Positions 34,624-43,273 of a stretch of DNA of 64,000 nt are shown here, one piece after another. The first letter of the stretch is position 1; each line of letters starts with the position of its first letter. Position numbers and translations under genes: made by a program. Source of the stretch: Caproiciproducens sp. NJN-50 (GTDB taxonomy: Bacteria; Bacillota; Clostridia; Oscillospirales; Acutalibacteraceae); the NCBI RefSeq assembly GCF_004103755.1, contig NZ_CP035283.1:248001-312000 (forward strand). The letters run 5' to 3'. Below the pieces are notes generated by a model. It saw nothing but the letters and a program-made list of their open reading frames with translations, was not told the DNA's origin and did not search any database.

Positions 34624-35529
34624 ATGAACCATTTACTGAAAATGATGGATCTGACCGCGGGGGACATCACGGAGATCCTGAATCTTGCGGATCAGCTCAA
34701 GTATGAACAGAAGCACGGCATCGCGCATCCGCGCCTCGCGGGCAAGACGCTCGGCATGATCTTTGAGAAGGCGAGCACGCGCACGCGCGTCTCGTTCGAG
34801 GTCGGCATGTATCAGCTCGGCGGGCTGCCGATTTTTCTTTCGTCCGACGACCTGCAGATCGGCCGCGGGGAGCCGGTGCAGGACACGGCCCGCGTACTGT
34901 CGCGGTATTTAAGCGGCATCATGATCCGCACCTACAAGCAGTCGGAGGTCGAGGCGCTGGCCGCCAACGGCACGATCCCGGTCATCAACGGCCTGACGGA
35001 TTATTCCCACCCGTGCCAGGTGCTTGCGGACCTGATGACCATCCGTGAATACAAAGGCGCGCTCGAGGGGCTGAAGCTCTGTTTCATCGGCGACGGAAAC
35101 AACATGATGAATTCGCTGATCGTCGGCGGACTCAAAATGAAGATGGAAGTCGCGGTCGCCTGCCCTTCCGGTTATAAACCCGCGCAGGATGTCTTGGACT
35201 TTGCCGTGACTCACCCGGCGTTCAGCATGACGAACGACCCGGCCGAGGCCGCGAGGGGCGCGGACGTCGTCATTACGGACGTCTGGGCCTCGATGGGGGA
35301 AGAAGCCGAGGCAGGAAAGCGCCGGAAGGATTTCGCCGGATACCAGATCAATGCGGAGGTTTTGAATGCCGCCAAGCCGGACGCGGTCGTTCAGCACTGC
35401 CTGCCCGCCCACCGCGGGGAGGAGATCACGGAAGAGGTTTTTGAAAGCCACGCGAAAGAGATTTTCGACGAGGCGGAAAACCGTCTGCACGCGCAGAAGG
35501 CCGTGCTGGTCAAGCTGCTGGGGAAATAG
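34624..35529 (+). CDS. argF: Ornithine carbamoyltransferase
   Basis: Makes citrulline from ornithine and carbamoyl phosphate. 301 residues; carbamoyl-phosphate loop STRTR (51-55), HPCQ, DVWASMGEE ornithine loop and HCLPAHRGEEI near the C-terminus. ATG at 34624 with ACAGGAGGGACCGTT upstream; the open frame beginning at 33889 is a shadow of argD. Last gene of the cluster. Confidence 0.96.
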   Translation: MNHLLKMMDLTAGDITEILNLADQLKYEQKHGIAHPRLAGKTLGMIFEKASTRTRVSFEVGMYQLGGLPIFLSSDDLQIGRGEPVQDTARVLSRYLSGIMIRTYKQSEVEALAANGTIPVINGLTDYSHPCQVLADLMTIREYKGALEGLKLCFIGDGNNMMNSLIVGGLKMKMEVAVACPSGYKPAQDVLDFAVTHPAFSMTNDPAEAARGADVVITDVWASMGEEAEAGKRRKDFAGYQINAEVLNAAKPDAVVQHCLPAHRGEEITEEVFESHAKEIFDEAENRLHAQKAVLVKLLGK

Positions 35530-35587
35530 CTTCGGAGGATAAGGCCGGACCGGTTTCGGCCCGATTCCTGTCTGTGAGGTGACTGCG

Positions 35588-36022
35588 ATGGAAATCAGAC
35601 AAATGCGGATTCAGGACTATGAGGAGGTCCGCCGCCTTTGGGCCGGCATGCCGGGGATCGGCCTGCGCGGGCTGGACGATTCAAAAGACGGAATTTCCGG
35701 ATTTCTTGCGCGAAATCCCAAAACCTGCTTTGTCGCTTTGAACCGGGGTGAAGTGATCGGAGTGATTCTCTGCGGAAACGACGGCAGAAGAGGGTATATT
35801 TACCATCTTGCGGTTTGTCCCTCCTGCCGCGGAAAAGGAGTCGGCCGGTCCCTGGTGGGTGCCGTGGTCGGCGCGCTGAAAGAGGAGAGGATCAATAAGG
35901 CGGCGCTTGTCGTGTTCCGCTCGAATGACCTTGGGAACCATTTCTGGAGCTCCATCGGTTTTGAAGAGCGGGAGGACCTGATCTATCGGGATGCGGTCCT
36001 TGACGAATCGAGGGATATCTGA
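35588..36022 (+). CDS. GNAT family N-acetyltransferase
   Basis: 144 residues. Acetyl-CoA loop LAVCPSCRGKGVGRSLVGA (about 79-97) and the C-terminal NHFWSSIGFEERED. Homologous to YpeA-like acetyltransferases; substrate unknown. ATG at 35588 is used because GTGAGGTGACTGCG gives a good ribosome site; a GTG 9 bases upstream is the alternative. Confidence 0.85.
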   Translation: MEIRQMRIQDYEEVRRLWAGMPGIGLRGLDDSKDGISGFLARNPKTCFVALNRGEVIGVILCGNDGRRGYIYHLAVCPSCRGKGVGRSLVGAVVGALKEERINKAALVVFRSNDLGNHFWSSIGFEEREDLIYRDAVLDESRDI

Positions 36023-36105
36023 CGGGGATGTCCCCTGCGGCGGCTTTCCACGCTGCCCGGACAAAAGAACAGAACCCGCCCGGTCCGTGCCGGAAGCCGC
36101 AAAAG

Positions 36106-36139
36106 AGCGGAACGCAGAAAATGCGCTCCGCCCTTTTTT
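36106..36139. terminator. Terminator between GNAT and ypeB
   Basis: GCGGAACGCA-GAAAA-TGCGCTCCGC with one mismatch, then CCTTTTTTC. Confidence 0.8.
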
Positions 36140-36154
36140 CAGGTTTTCCGCGTG

Positions 36155-37429
36155 TCACCGCGCCAGCACGCCGTTGTCGGACGACTCCAGAATCAGGATG
36201 TCTTCCTCGTAGCCGGTCTTGGCGTTGACATACACCAAGACGCGGTCGCCGTTTTTGCCGGTGCACTGGAATTCCCAGCACAGCACTTCATTCAGGCCGG
36301 GAGTCGGGATCAGCGCCAGCCGGCTCAGGTTGACCGTCAAATTCGGGCTGACCTTTTTCTGCGCGTCGGCTGAGGAAAGCGATGCTTTCAGAGTGCGGGA
36401 AGTGTGGTTCATGAGATAGCCCGTCGCCTGAAAGCGGACGATATCTCCGTTGTCCAGTGCGACCCCCACCTTGACCAGGTCCGGATAGCACAGAACGCCG
36501 TCCTGCAGATAGGCGTAGTTGATCATGCAGATTCCGTCGTTGATCACGTAATAGCTTTCCTTCATGTTCTGGATGCCCCTGCCGTCCAGAAACGCGCGCG
36601 CCTTTTCGGAGGCCGCCTTGTAGTCGAGCGTCTTCGTTCCGACCGCGCGGGTGTTCGCCATCTCGGAGACATAGCCGCCCGCCTTGGTGACGGAAATCCG
36701 GATGCCGCCGTCGTTGGCCGTAAAATTATAGGTCGGCATGTTTCCCGCCGTATCCTGCGAGTGGGACAGTCCGGACTGCTGCAGGCCGGTAAAATCCGCC
36801 GCGATATTCTGCGCGTTGCCCTGCGGGATCGTCTGTTTCCCCTGCGTCAGTTTCGGTTTCATCTGGCTGACATGGTCGGAAAACGGGCCGTCGTAAATCA
36901 GCGACGGGAAATTCGTAAAGTCCTGCTCCGTATTTTTCAGGGAATCGTTGAAGTTTTCAGAGCTGAAATCCGGGTCCACGTCCTGAAGGTCTTTCTGCAG
37001 CTTTTTTGCATAGGCCTCCAGATTTTCCATCGATTTGAATTCATCGGAGCTGATCGGCTTTCCCTCCGAGATCTTTTTCGACAGGCTCATCGAAAAATCG
37101 CCGACCTGAGTGATGAACCTGCTCACATTGTCGATGGAGTTTTCCGTCAGCGGCAGAACGGAGATCGCCGCTTTCGCCATGCCGGATTCCCGCATCAGCT
37201 TCGCGGCCAGGCCGTTCTGTTCTGTCGCGGTGTTGGCGTATACCGCCTTGTTCAGAGTGATCTGGATATTGTCCACGCAGTCGCGCAGGTCGCTCAGTGA
37301 GCGCGTGTAGCCGTACTGTAAATCCCTTCTGTAACGCTCCGCCTGGGAATAGCCGTATACCGTCGCTCCGCCGAGAGCGCAGATGATGGTCATGACAATC
37401 GCAAGCGTCGCGATCCGCTTTTTTTTCAT
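36155..37429 (-). CDS. ypeB: Spore germination protein YpeB
   Basis: 424 residues: N-terminal membrane helix (6-28), a helical stalk beginning YRRDLQYGYTRSLSDL, and tandem PepSY-type domains at the C-terminus (VYVNAKTGYEEDILILE as the last strand). YpeB sits in the spore inner membrane/cortex region and stabilises the cortex-lytic enzyme SleB, so it marks an endospore former. Here no sleB adjoins it: upstream is a 388-base gap, downstream a convergent GNAT gene. CAGGGGTGAAACT precedes the ATG. Confidence 0.9.
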   Translation of the reverse strand: MKKKRIATLAIVMTIICALGGATVYGYSQAERYRRDLQYGYTRSLSDLRDCVDNIQITLNKAVYANTATEQNGLAAKLMRESGMAKAAISVLPLTENSIDNVSRFITQVGDFSMSLSKKISEGKPISSDEFKSMENLEAYAKKLQKDLQDVDPDFSSENFNDSLKNTEQDFTNFPSLIYDGPFSDHVSQMKPKLTQGKQTIPQGNAQNIAADFTGLQQSGLSHSQDTAGNMPTYNFTANDGGIRISVTKAGGYVSEMANTRAVGTKTLDYKAASEKARAFLDGRGIQNMKESYYVINDGICMINYAYLQDGVLCYPDLVKVGVALDNGDIVRFQATGYLMNHTSRTLKASLSSADAQKKVSPNLTVNLSRLALIPTPGLNEVLCWEFQCTGKNGDRVLVYVNAKTGYEEDILILESSDNGVLAR

Positions 37430-37826
37430 AGTTTCACCCCTGCGCTTATTTTCAGACCGAAAGGCTGCAAATATACGCTTTTTGTGAAGGAGCCGGCAAA
37501 TCTTCCTGACTTCACAGCTCCTTTCGTCTCTTTAGTCAAATCCGATAATTTCGCTGTTGGGCTTTTGAAAATCCTTGTGGTTGTTCCTGAATCTTACTGT
37601 TTTTAATTTTTAGCACTGTACATTCCCTGATTGCTGGATTATAATGGATGTTGTTAATTATAATAAAAATTAATATTCTTTCAAGTATGTTTTATACAGG
37701 ATGACTGTGTTTACCCCGACAGGGCCGCACGCGGGGTGACGGGGCCGGAGCTCCGGCGTCCGTGACCTGCGGCGGTCCGTTCTTCGAAGGCTGTGTTGTA
37801 AGAAAAAACTTTGGGAAGTGATTCTG
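37430..37826. promoter_or_regulatory. 397-bp divergent regulatory region of ypeB and the EAL gene
   Basis: AT-rich centre. On the plus strand TGTACA (37617-37622), 17 bases, TATAAT (37640-37645) gives a leader of about 175 bases before the EAL gene, containing a GC-rich inverted repeat around GGGCCGGAGCTCCGG (37742-37757). The same unusual TGTACA -35 occurs upstream of the GGDEF gene. I see no protein gene or known riboswitch here. Confidence 0.5.
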
Positions 37827-38678
37827 ATGCCGGATTCAGAAAACAGTCAGTCGAGGGACGGCCTTTCCGGGCGGCTGTTTTACGGTGCGGGCCGGAGCGG
37901 CAGGGAGCGGCGCCGGTTGGAGGAATGGCTGAACGACGCGATCAAAAACGATCGGTTTGAGATATATTACCAACCCCTTTACACCGTGTGCGACGGCAGC
38001 TTTACCGAGGCGGAAGCACTTCTGAGGCTCAAGGGCCCCGACGGCGAATATATCCCGCCGGACGAATTTATTCCCGTGGCGGAGGAGACCGGCCAGATCA
38101 TCGAAATCGGATGGATGGTTCTGAAACGCGTCTGCAGCTACATTAACTATTTGCTGTCCTGCCGCATCGATGTCGACACGATTTCCGTCAACCTTTCCGT
38201 CGTGCAGCTGATGGGCGAGGACGCCGTGCCAAGCCTTTTGAAAATCATCCGAGACAGCGGAATTTCGCCGAATCGCATTCTGTTTGAAATCACGGAAAGC
38301 ATTCTCATCAGCAATTATACACTGATCGCGGAGAAAATCCGCGAGCTGAGCCGCACCGGCATTCAGTTCGCTCTGGACGATTTCGGGACGGGGTACTCCA
38401 ACATCACCAATGTGATCGACCTGCCGTTCGACGTGGTCAAGATCGACAAAAGCCTGATCTGGGATTCGATGAAAAACCGCCGGTGCAACATCATGATCCG
38501 GGAACTGACCCGCACGTTCCGCAACATCAATCTGCTCGTGACGGCGGAGGGCGTGGAGACCGAGGAGCACGACCGATTTGTCCGCCAGTGCGGATGCGAT
38601 AAAATCCAGGGCTTCCGCTACGCGAAGCCGATGCCGGTCAGCCGCGCCGCGGACTATTTCGGGCGCTGCGCCGTTTAG
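37827..38678 (+). CDS. EAL-domain cyclic-di-GMP phosphodiesterase
   Basis: 283 residues, one EAL domain after a short basic N-terminus; no membrane or sensor domain. Catalytic signatures are present: EALLRL (63-68), DDFGTGYSN, DVVKIDKSLI and the final EGVETEEHDRF, so hydrolysis of c-di-GMP to pGpG is likely. ATG at 37827 is eight bases after GGGAAG; a GTG lies 9 bases upstream. It may counteract the GGDEF cyclase at 3.5 kb. Confidence 0.9.
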   Translation: MPDSENSQSRDGLSGRLFYGAGRSGRERRRLEEWLNDAIKNDRFEIYYQPLYTVCDGSFTEAEALLRLKGPDGEYIPPDEFIPVAEETGQIIEIGWMVLKRVCSYINYLLSCRIDVDTISVNLSVVQLMGEDAVPSLLKIIRDSGISPNRILFEITESILISNYTLIAEKIRELSRTGIQFALDDFGTGYSNITNVIDLPFDVVKIDKSLIWDSMKNRRCNIMIRELTRTFRNINLLVTAEGVETEEHDRFVRQCGCDKIQGFRYAKPMPVSRAADYFGRCAV

Positions 38679-38695
38679 CGGGGATAGTCAGGATG

Positions 38696-38722
38696 CCGCT
38701 CTTTGGAGCGGCGTTTTTTTCC
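38696..38722 (+). terminator. EAL gene terminator
   Basis: GCCGCTC-TTTG-GAGCGGC followed by GTTTTTTT. Confidence 0.85.
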
Positions 38723-38763
38723 CTATGCGGATTGTTTTTTCCCGGCCCGTCGCCCGTTTTCCC

Positions 38764-38792
38764 TTGATATTTCCATCGCTCGCAAGTATAAT
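38764..38792 (+). promoter_or_regulatory. murD promoter
   Basis: TTGATA (38764-38769), 17 bases, TATAAT (38787-38792); close to consensus. Confidence 0.7.
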
Positions 38793-38838
38793 AAAAACAA
38801 TTGCCTATCCAATCTTTGGAGGAAGTGGAACAATTCTT

Positions 38839-40227
38839 ATGGATATTCGGAAATTTTACCGGATGATAAAAGGGAGGACCGTCGCGTTCTGCGGCATCGG
38901 CGGAAGCAACCTGCCGCTTGCGGTCGCGTTTGCGAAGCAGGGAGCCGTTGTTACGGCGAGGGATAAACGGACGGAGGACAAGCTGGGCGAAGCGGCTGAA
39001 AAGCTGACGGAAGCCGGGGTCCGGCTCAGATGCGGCGAGGACTATCTGAAAGACCTCGATGAGGAAATCGTTTTTCGCACGCCCGCCATGCGTTACACCC
39101 TTCCGGAGCTGGATGCCGCGCGCGCGCGGGGGGCCGCCGTCACCTCCGAGATGGAAATTTTCTTCGAGACCTGCCCGTGCCAAATCTTTGCCGTGACGGG
39201 CAGCGACGGAAAGACCACGACAACGACCGTGATTTCAAAAATTCTTGAAAGCGCCGGAAAAAGGGCGCACCTCGGCGGAAATATCGGCGATCCCCTGCTG
39301 CCCCGCGTGGAGCAGATGGCGCCGGAGGACGCCGCGGTCGCGGAGCTGTCCAGCTTCCAGCTCATTTCGATGCGCCGCAGCCCTGATGTTGCTGTCGTGA
39401 CGAACGTGACGCCGAATCATCTCGACGTACACAAGGACATGCAGGAATATATCGATGCCAAGCGAAATATCATTCTGCATCAGGACGCGTTCGGCCGCGC
39501 GGTTCTGAACGCGGACAACGAGATTACCGCCTCGTTCGCACGGGATGTGCGCGGGCAGTGCCTGCTGTTCAGCCGCAGGCATCCGGTGGAACACGGCGCT
39601 TATATGGATCCCGACGGCGAGATCTATTTTGTGAACGGGATGCAAAAAACGCGCGTCATGAACGCTTCCGACATTAAAATTCCGGGAAAGCACAACATTG
39701 AGAATTACCTCGCGGCGATCTGCGCCGTCTGGGGTTACGCGGGGGTCGACGACATCGCCCGCGTCGCGAAGAATTTTGCCGGCGTGGAACACCGCAACGA
39801 ACTGGTCCGCGAATTCGAGGGCGTGCGGTACTTCAACGATTCCATCGGCACAACGCCGAGCCGCACGATCAGCGGCGCGCTTTCGCTGTTCGATCAGCGC
39901 ATTCTGCTGATTGCGGGCGGCTACGACAAAAATATTCCGTTCGAACCGCTCGGGCCCGTCGTCGCGGATAAGGTCAAGGTTCTGGTGCTCATCGGCCAGA
40001 CGGCGGACAAGATCGAAAGGGCGGTGGTTTCCGCGCCGAATTACAGACCGGAAAACCTGAAAATCTTCCGTGCGGACACGCTGGAAGAAGCGGTGAATCT
40101 CTGCCAGAGAGAGGCCGAAAGCGGCGATGTCGTTTCTCTTTCCCCGGCCTGCGCCAGTTTCGGCATGTTCCCGAATTACGAAACGCGCGGCGAAATTTTC
40201 CGCGAGCTTGTCAACGCGCTGAAGTAG
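38839..40227 (+). CDS. murD: UDP-N-acetylmuramoylalanine--D-glutamate ligase
   Basis: Adds D-Glu to UDP-MurNAc-Ala in peptidoglycan synthesis. 462 residues from MDIRKFYRMI; N-terminal UDP-binding Rossmann region, ATP loop VTGSDGKTTTT (119-129), HNIENYLAAICAVWG in the central domain and FNDSIGTTPSRTISGAL in the C-terminal domain. It stands outside the dcw cluster here. Promoter directly upstream; the longer frame to 38578 runs through the EAL gene and its terminator and is excluded. Confidence 0.93.
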   Translation: MDIRKFYRMIKGRTVAFCGIGGSNLPLAVAFAKQGAVVTARDKRTEDKLGEAAEKLTEAGVRLRCGEDYLKDLDEEIVFRTPAMRYTLPELDAARARGAAVTSEMEIFFETCPCQIFAVTGSDGKTTTTTVISKILESAGKRAHLGGNIGDPLLPRVEQMAPEDAAVAELSSFQLISMRRSPDVAVVTNVTPNHLDVHKDMQEYIDAKRNIILHQDAFGRAVLNADNEITASFARDVRGQCLLFSRRHPVEHGAYMDPDGEIYFVNGMQKTRVMNASDIKIPGKHNIENYLAAICAVWGYAGVDDIARVAKNFAGVEHRNELVREFEGVRYFNDSIGTTPSRTISGALSLFDQRILLIAGGYDKNIPFEPLGPVVADKVKVLVLIGQTADKIERAVVSAPNYRPENLKIFRADTLEEAVNLCQREAESGDVVSLSPACASFGMFPNYETRGEIFRELVNALK

Positions 40228-40256
40228 GGAATCCGAACGATGGGAGGAGTGGCTTT

Positions 40257-41276
40257 TTGAAGGAGCTAGAACAGCTTGTGTTCCGCCTCTGCGCGGCCCC
40301 GGGAACTCCGGGCGGGGAACTGCCCGCCGCAAAGGCCGCGGAGGCGGAACTTTCGAAAATCGCAAAGGTGAGCATCAGCCGGATGGGCAATCTGACGGCT
40401 GAATTCGGCGACCCGGGCGCAAAGGAGCATGTTCTGCTCGACGCGCACCTGGACCAGATCGGACTGATCGTCACCGGGATCGATGAAAACGGATTCCTGA
40501 ACGTCGGCCGGTGCGGCGGGGCCGACGCGCGCGTGCTGCCGGGGACCGCGGTCACTGTGTATGGAAAAGAGACGCTTTGCGGCGTCGTCTGCTGCACTCC
40601 GCCCCATTTGCAGGAGGGCGGGGAGGACAAGGTGGAGCCGGTCGATAAAATGGCGGTGGACGTCGGCCTGACCCGCGGCACGGCGGAAAAACTGGTCCGC
40701 CCCGGAGACCGCATTCTGTTTTGCACACAGCCGAAGCGCCTGCTCGGCGCGAGAGTCTCCGCGGCGGGGCTGGACGACCGCGCCGGCGTTGCGGCTTTTG
40801 TCCGCTGCGCGCAGATTCTGTCCGGTGAACCCCTGCGCTGCCGGGTTACCGTCCTTTGCAGCACGCAGGAGGAAGTCGGGGGAGCGGGCGCGAAAATCGG
40901 CGCGTTTTCCGCGGAGCCCACGCAGGCTGTTGCAGTGGACGTCAGTTTCGCTTCTCAGCCCGGGATTCCGGACGTCAATCTTGGAAAACTCGGCGGAGGG
41001 CCGATGATCGGCATCGCCCCGGTTCTGGACAAAAAGATCACGGATTCGCTGATCCGGCTGGCGGAAAAGAAAAAAATGCCCTGGACCCGCGAGGTGATGG
41101 GAGGAAACACCGGCACCAACTCGGATGAAATCGCGACTTTGGGGCGGGGCGTGCCGACCGGCATGGTTTCCATTCCGCTGCGGTACATGCACACTCCGGC
41201 GGAGGTCGTCGATCTGAACGATATTGAAAACACGGCGCAGCTGCTCGCCGCGTATCTGCGGGAGGTGGGGAAGTGA
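40257..41276 (+). CDS. M42 family metallo-aminopeptidase, copy 1
   Basis: 339 residues. Metal ligands and catalytic residues of M42 (FrvX/PepA-like) enzymes: DAHLDQIG, LDDRAGVAA, QEEVGGAGAK, VDVSFA and YMHTPAEV. These are dodecameric peptidases that trim peptides from the N-terminus. TTG start with GGGAGGAGTGG upstream; the stop overlaps the GTG of the next gene by 4 bases. Confidence 0.9.
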   Translation: MKELEQLVFRLCAAPGTPGGELPAAKAAEAELSKIAKVSISRMGNLTAEFGDPGAKEHVLLDAHLDQIGLIVTGIDENGFLNVGRCGGADARVLPGTAVTVYGKETLCGVVCCTPPHLQEGGEDKVEPVDKMAVDVGLTRGTAEKLVRPGDRILFCTQPKRLLGARVSAAGLDDRAGVAAFVRCAQILSGEPLRCRVTVLCSTQEEVGGAGAKIGAFSAEPTQAVAVDVSFASQPGIPDVNLGKLGGGPMIGIAPVLDKKITDSLIRLAEKKKMPWTREVMGGNTGTNSDEIATLGRGVPTGMVSIPLRYMHTPAEVVDLNDIENTAQLLAAYLREVGK

Positions 41277-42304
41277 GCCGGTTTGAACTGCTCCGGGAGC
41301 TTTGCGCGGCGCACGGGATTTCCGGGCGCGAGGACGCGGTGCGGGAGATCGTCCTGCGGGAGATCGGGCCGCTTGCCGATTCGGTCGAGGTCACCCCGCT
41401 TGGGAATGTGATCGCGTTCAAAAAAGGAGAAAAAAGGCCGAAAACCACGCTGATGCTTGACGCGCATATGGACGAGGTCGGGCTGATGATCACCGATTAT
41501 ACGGACGCCGGACTGCTGAAATTCGCGGCGGTCGGCGGAATCGACCGCCGCGTTCTGCCGGGAAAAACGGTCTGGATCGGGGGCAGGCTTCCCGGCGTGA
41601 TCGGCATTAAGCCGATCCATCTCCTGGAGGGGGACGAAAAAGGAAAGAGCGTTCCGCTCAAGGATCTGTACATCGACATCGGCGCGGGCAGCCGGGAGGA
41701 GGCCGAGAGACAGGTCAGGCCCGGCGACGCGGCGGTATTCGACTCGGTGTTTGACCTTTCGCACGGCATGGTGAAAAGCAAGGCGCTGGATGACCGTGCC
41801 GGCTGTGCGCTTCTGATCGAGCTGATGAGAGACGGGCTCAAATACGATACGACGTTTGTGTTCTCCGTGCAGGAAGAGGTAGGATTGAACGGCGCAAAAA
41901 CCGCTGCATTCGCAGTCGCGCCGCAGGCGGCCATTGCGGTGGAATGCACCACGGCGGCAGACGTCGCGGGGGTCGAGCATGGCAGGGATGTCTGCCGGCT
42001 AGGGGACGGCCCGGTCCTATCGTTTATGGACCGCCGAACCGTCTATGACCGGGACTATTACAGGATGGCGTTCGAAGCGGCGGAAAGCGCGGGAATCAAT
42101 TGCCAGCCCAAGCGCGCCGTCGCCGGGGGCAACGACGCGGGGGCCATTCATTCCTCTCGCTCCGGCGTCCGGACGGCGGCTGTGTCACTGCCGTGCCGTT
42201 ACCTGCACTCCCCGGTCGGCGTCATCGCGCAGGAGGACTACGAAGAAGCAAAAAAGCTGCTTGCCGTTCTGGCCGAAAGGATCGCTGAAACAGATACCGT
42301 ATGA
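41273..42304 (+). CDS. M42 family metallo-aminopeptidase, copy 2
   Basis: 343 residues with DAHMDEVGLM, LDDRAGCAL, QEEVGLNGAK, VECTTAAD and YLHSPVGV. The VECTTAAD position (Glu in place of Asp in copy 1) suggests a different metal or specificity. Coupled on both sides (GTGA and ATGA overlaps), so it forms an operon with copy 1 and the GNAT gene. Confidence 0.9.
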   Translation: MSRFELLRELCAAHGISGREDAVREIVLREIGPLADSVEVTPLGNVIAFKKGEKRPKTTLMLDAHMDEVGLMITDYTDAGLLKFAAVGGIDRRVLPGKTVWIGGRLPGVIGIKPIHLLEGDEKGKSVPLKDLYIDIGAGSREEAERQVRPGDAAVFDSVFDLSHGMVKSKALDDRAGCALLIELMRDGLKYDTTFVFSVQEEVGLNGAKTAAFAVAPQAAIAVECTTAADVAGVEHGRDVCRLGDGPVLSFMDRRTVYDRDYYRMAFEAAESAGINCQPKRAVAGGNDAGAIHSSRSGVRTAAVSLPCRYLHSPVGVIAQEDYEEAKKLLAVLAERIAETDTV

Positions 42305-43032
42305 TAAAACTCATAGAATCAAAAAATGACATCACCGCTTCCGAGGACAATCCATTCGGATGTAAAATCCGGTCCGTGGCGGAGGCCTATGGGATTGAAG
42401 AGGCTTTTGCCCAGTTCTGGGTTCAGGACGGCGGCTCCTCTCTGGCGAAGCTGGACGATACCGCCGTGCTGGAAGACCGGGAATCGGACTGGGACGAACT
42501 GGCCGGATTCCTTCGGATGCTGGACGTGAAGACCGTTTCCTGTTCGGAAAAGGCCGCCGGATGCCTGGGGTTCCCGGTGTCATCACGGGGGGAGATTATG
42601 CTGCTGCGCGGGACGGCTGACAAAAACCATTCGTCAGAGGCGGAGCGAAACCCGGGTCCGCGCGAGATTTACGCTCTGCTGTGCGCGGCGCGCAGCGATA
42701 CCTTTGTTCCGCCGGAATTTGAGCCGTTTTATATGGATCTGTCCTATCGCACGCGGCACGGCGCCGCCATGTCCATTGGAATCCGCTCCGGCGGAGTGCT
42801 GGTGGCCTGCGCTCTCTGTTCTTCCATGACGGAACGCGCCGCGGTTCTTTCCGCCGTTGCTGTCCTGCCGCAGTTCCGGCACAAGGGATTTGGCCGCTCG
42901 GCGGTCACCGCGCTGACGGGCCTGCTGAACCGCGAGAGGATCTTCCTTCTCAGGGCGGATGGCGCGAATGAGGAATTTTACCGGTCCATGGGCTTTGTAC
43001 CCAGCGGAAGATGGGCCGAGATACACTTTTAA
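42301..43032 (+). CDS. GNAT-fold acetyltransferase
   Basis: 243 residues. The C-terminal half carries the acetyl-CoA loop AVLPQFRHKGFGRSAVTAL (about 183-201) and EEFYRSMGFVPSGRW. The N-terminal about 100 residues are a diverged partner domain seen in many clostridial GNAT proteins. Overlaps the peptidase stop by 4 bases. Substrate unknown. Confidence 0.8.
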   Translation: MIKLIESKNDITASEDNPFGCKIRSVAEAYGIEEAFAQFWVQDGGSSLAKLDDTAVLEDRESDWDELAGFLRMLDVKTVSCSEKAAGCLGFPVSSRGEIMLLRGTADKNHSSEAERNPGPREIYALLCAARSDTFVPPEFEPFYMDLSYRTRHGAAMSIGIRSGGVLVACALCSSMTERAAVLSAVAVLPQFRHKGFGRSAVTALTGLLNRERIFLLRADGANEEFYRSMGFVPSGRWAEIHF

Positions 43033-43041
43033 GGAGGATTC

Positions 43042-43230
43042 ATGAAAGAAAAACGCTTTGAAGTTGTTTATTCCCAGGGAACTCTGGAAACGCTGAAAAT
43101 CATTCGGGATACCCGGACCGGCGTGCAGTACCTTGCGATGCAGTCCGGCTATGCGGGTGGGCTGACGCCGCTTCTGGACCGCGAAGGGAAACCGGTTTTG
43201 ACTTCCCCTGACGCGGAGGGCGAACACTGA
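43042..43230 (+). CDS. Small DUF6440-like protein
   Basis: 62 residues; pattern RDTRTGVQYLAM..GYAGGLTPLLDREGKPV is typical of DUF6440 proteins, which have no known function. AAGGAGGATTC precedes the ATG, 9 bases after the GNAT gene. Confidence 0.75.
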   Translation: MKEKRFEVVYSQGTLETLKIIRDTRTGVQYLAMQSGYAGGLTPLLDREGKPVLTSPDAEGEH

Positions 43231-43273
43231 AAAGTGGGAGACACACGAAGAAATAGAAATAGGAGTCGATCTT

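Noticed and set aside
34138..34632. Minus-strand frame over argD
   Set aside because: Antisense shadow of a strongly conserved gene.
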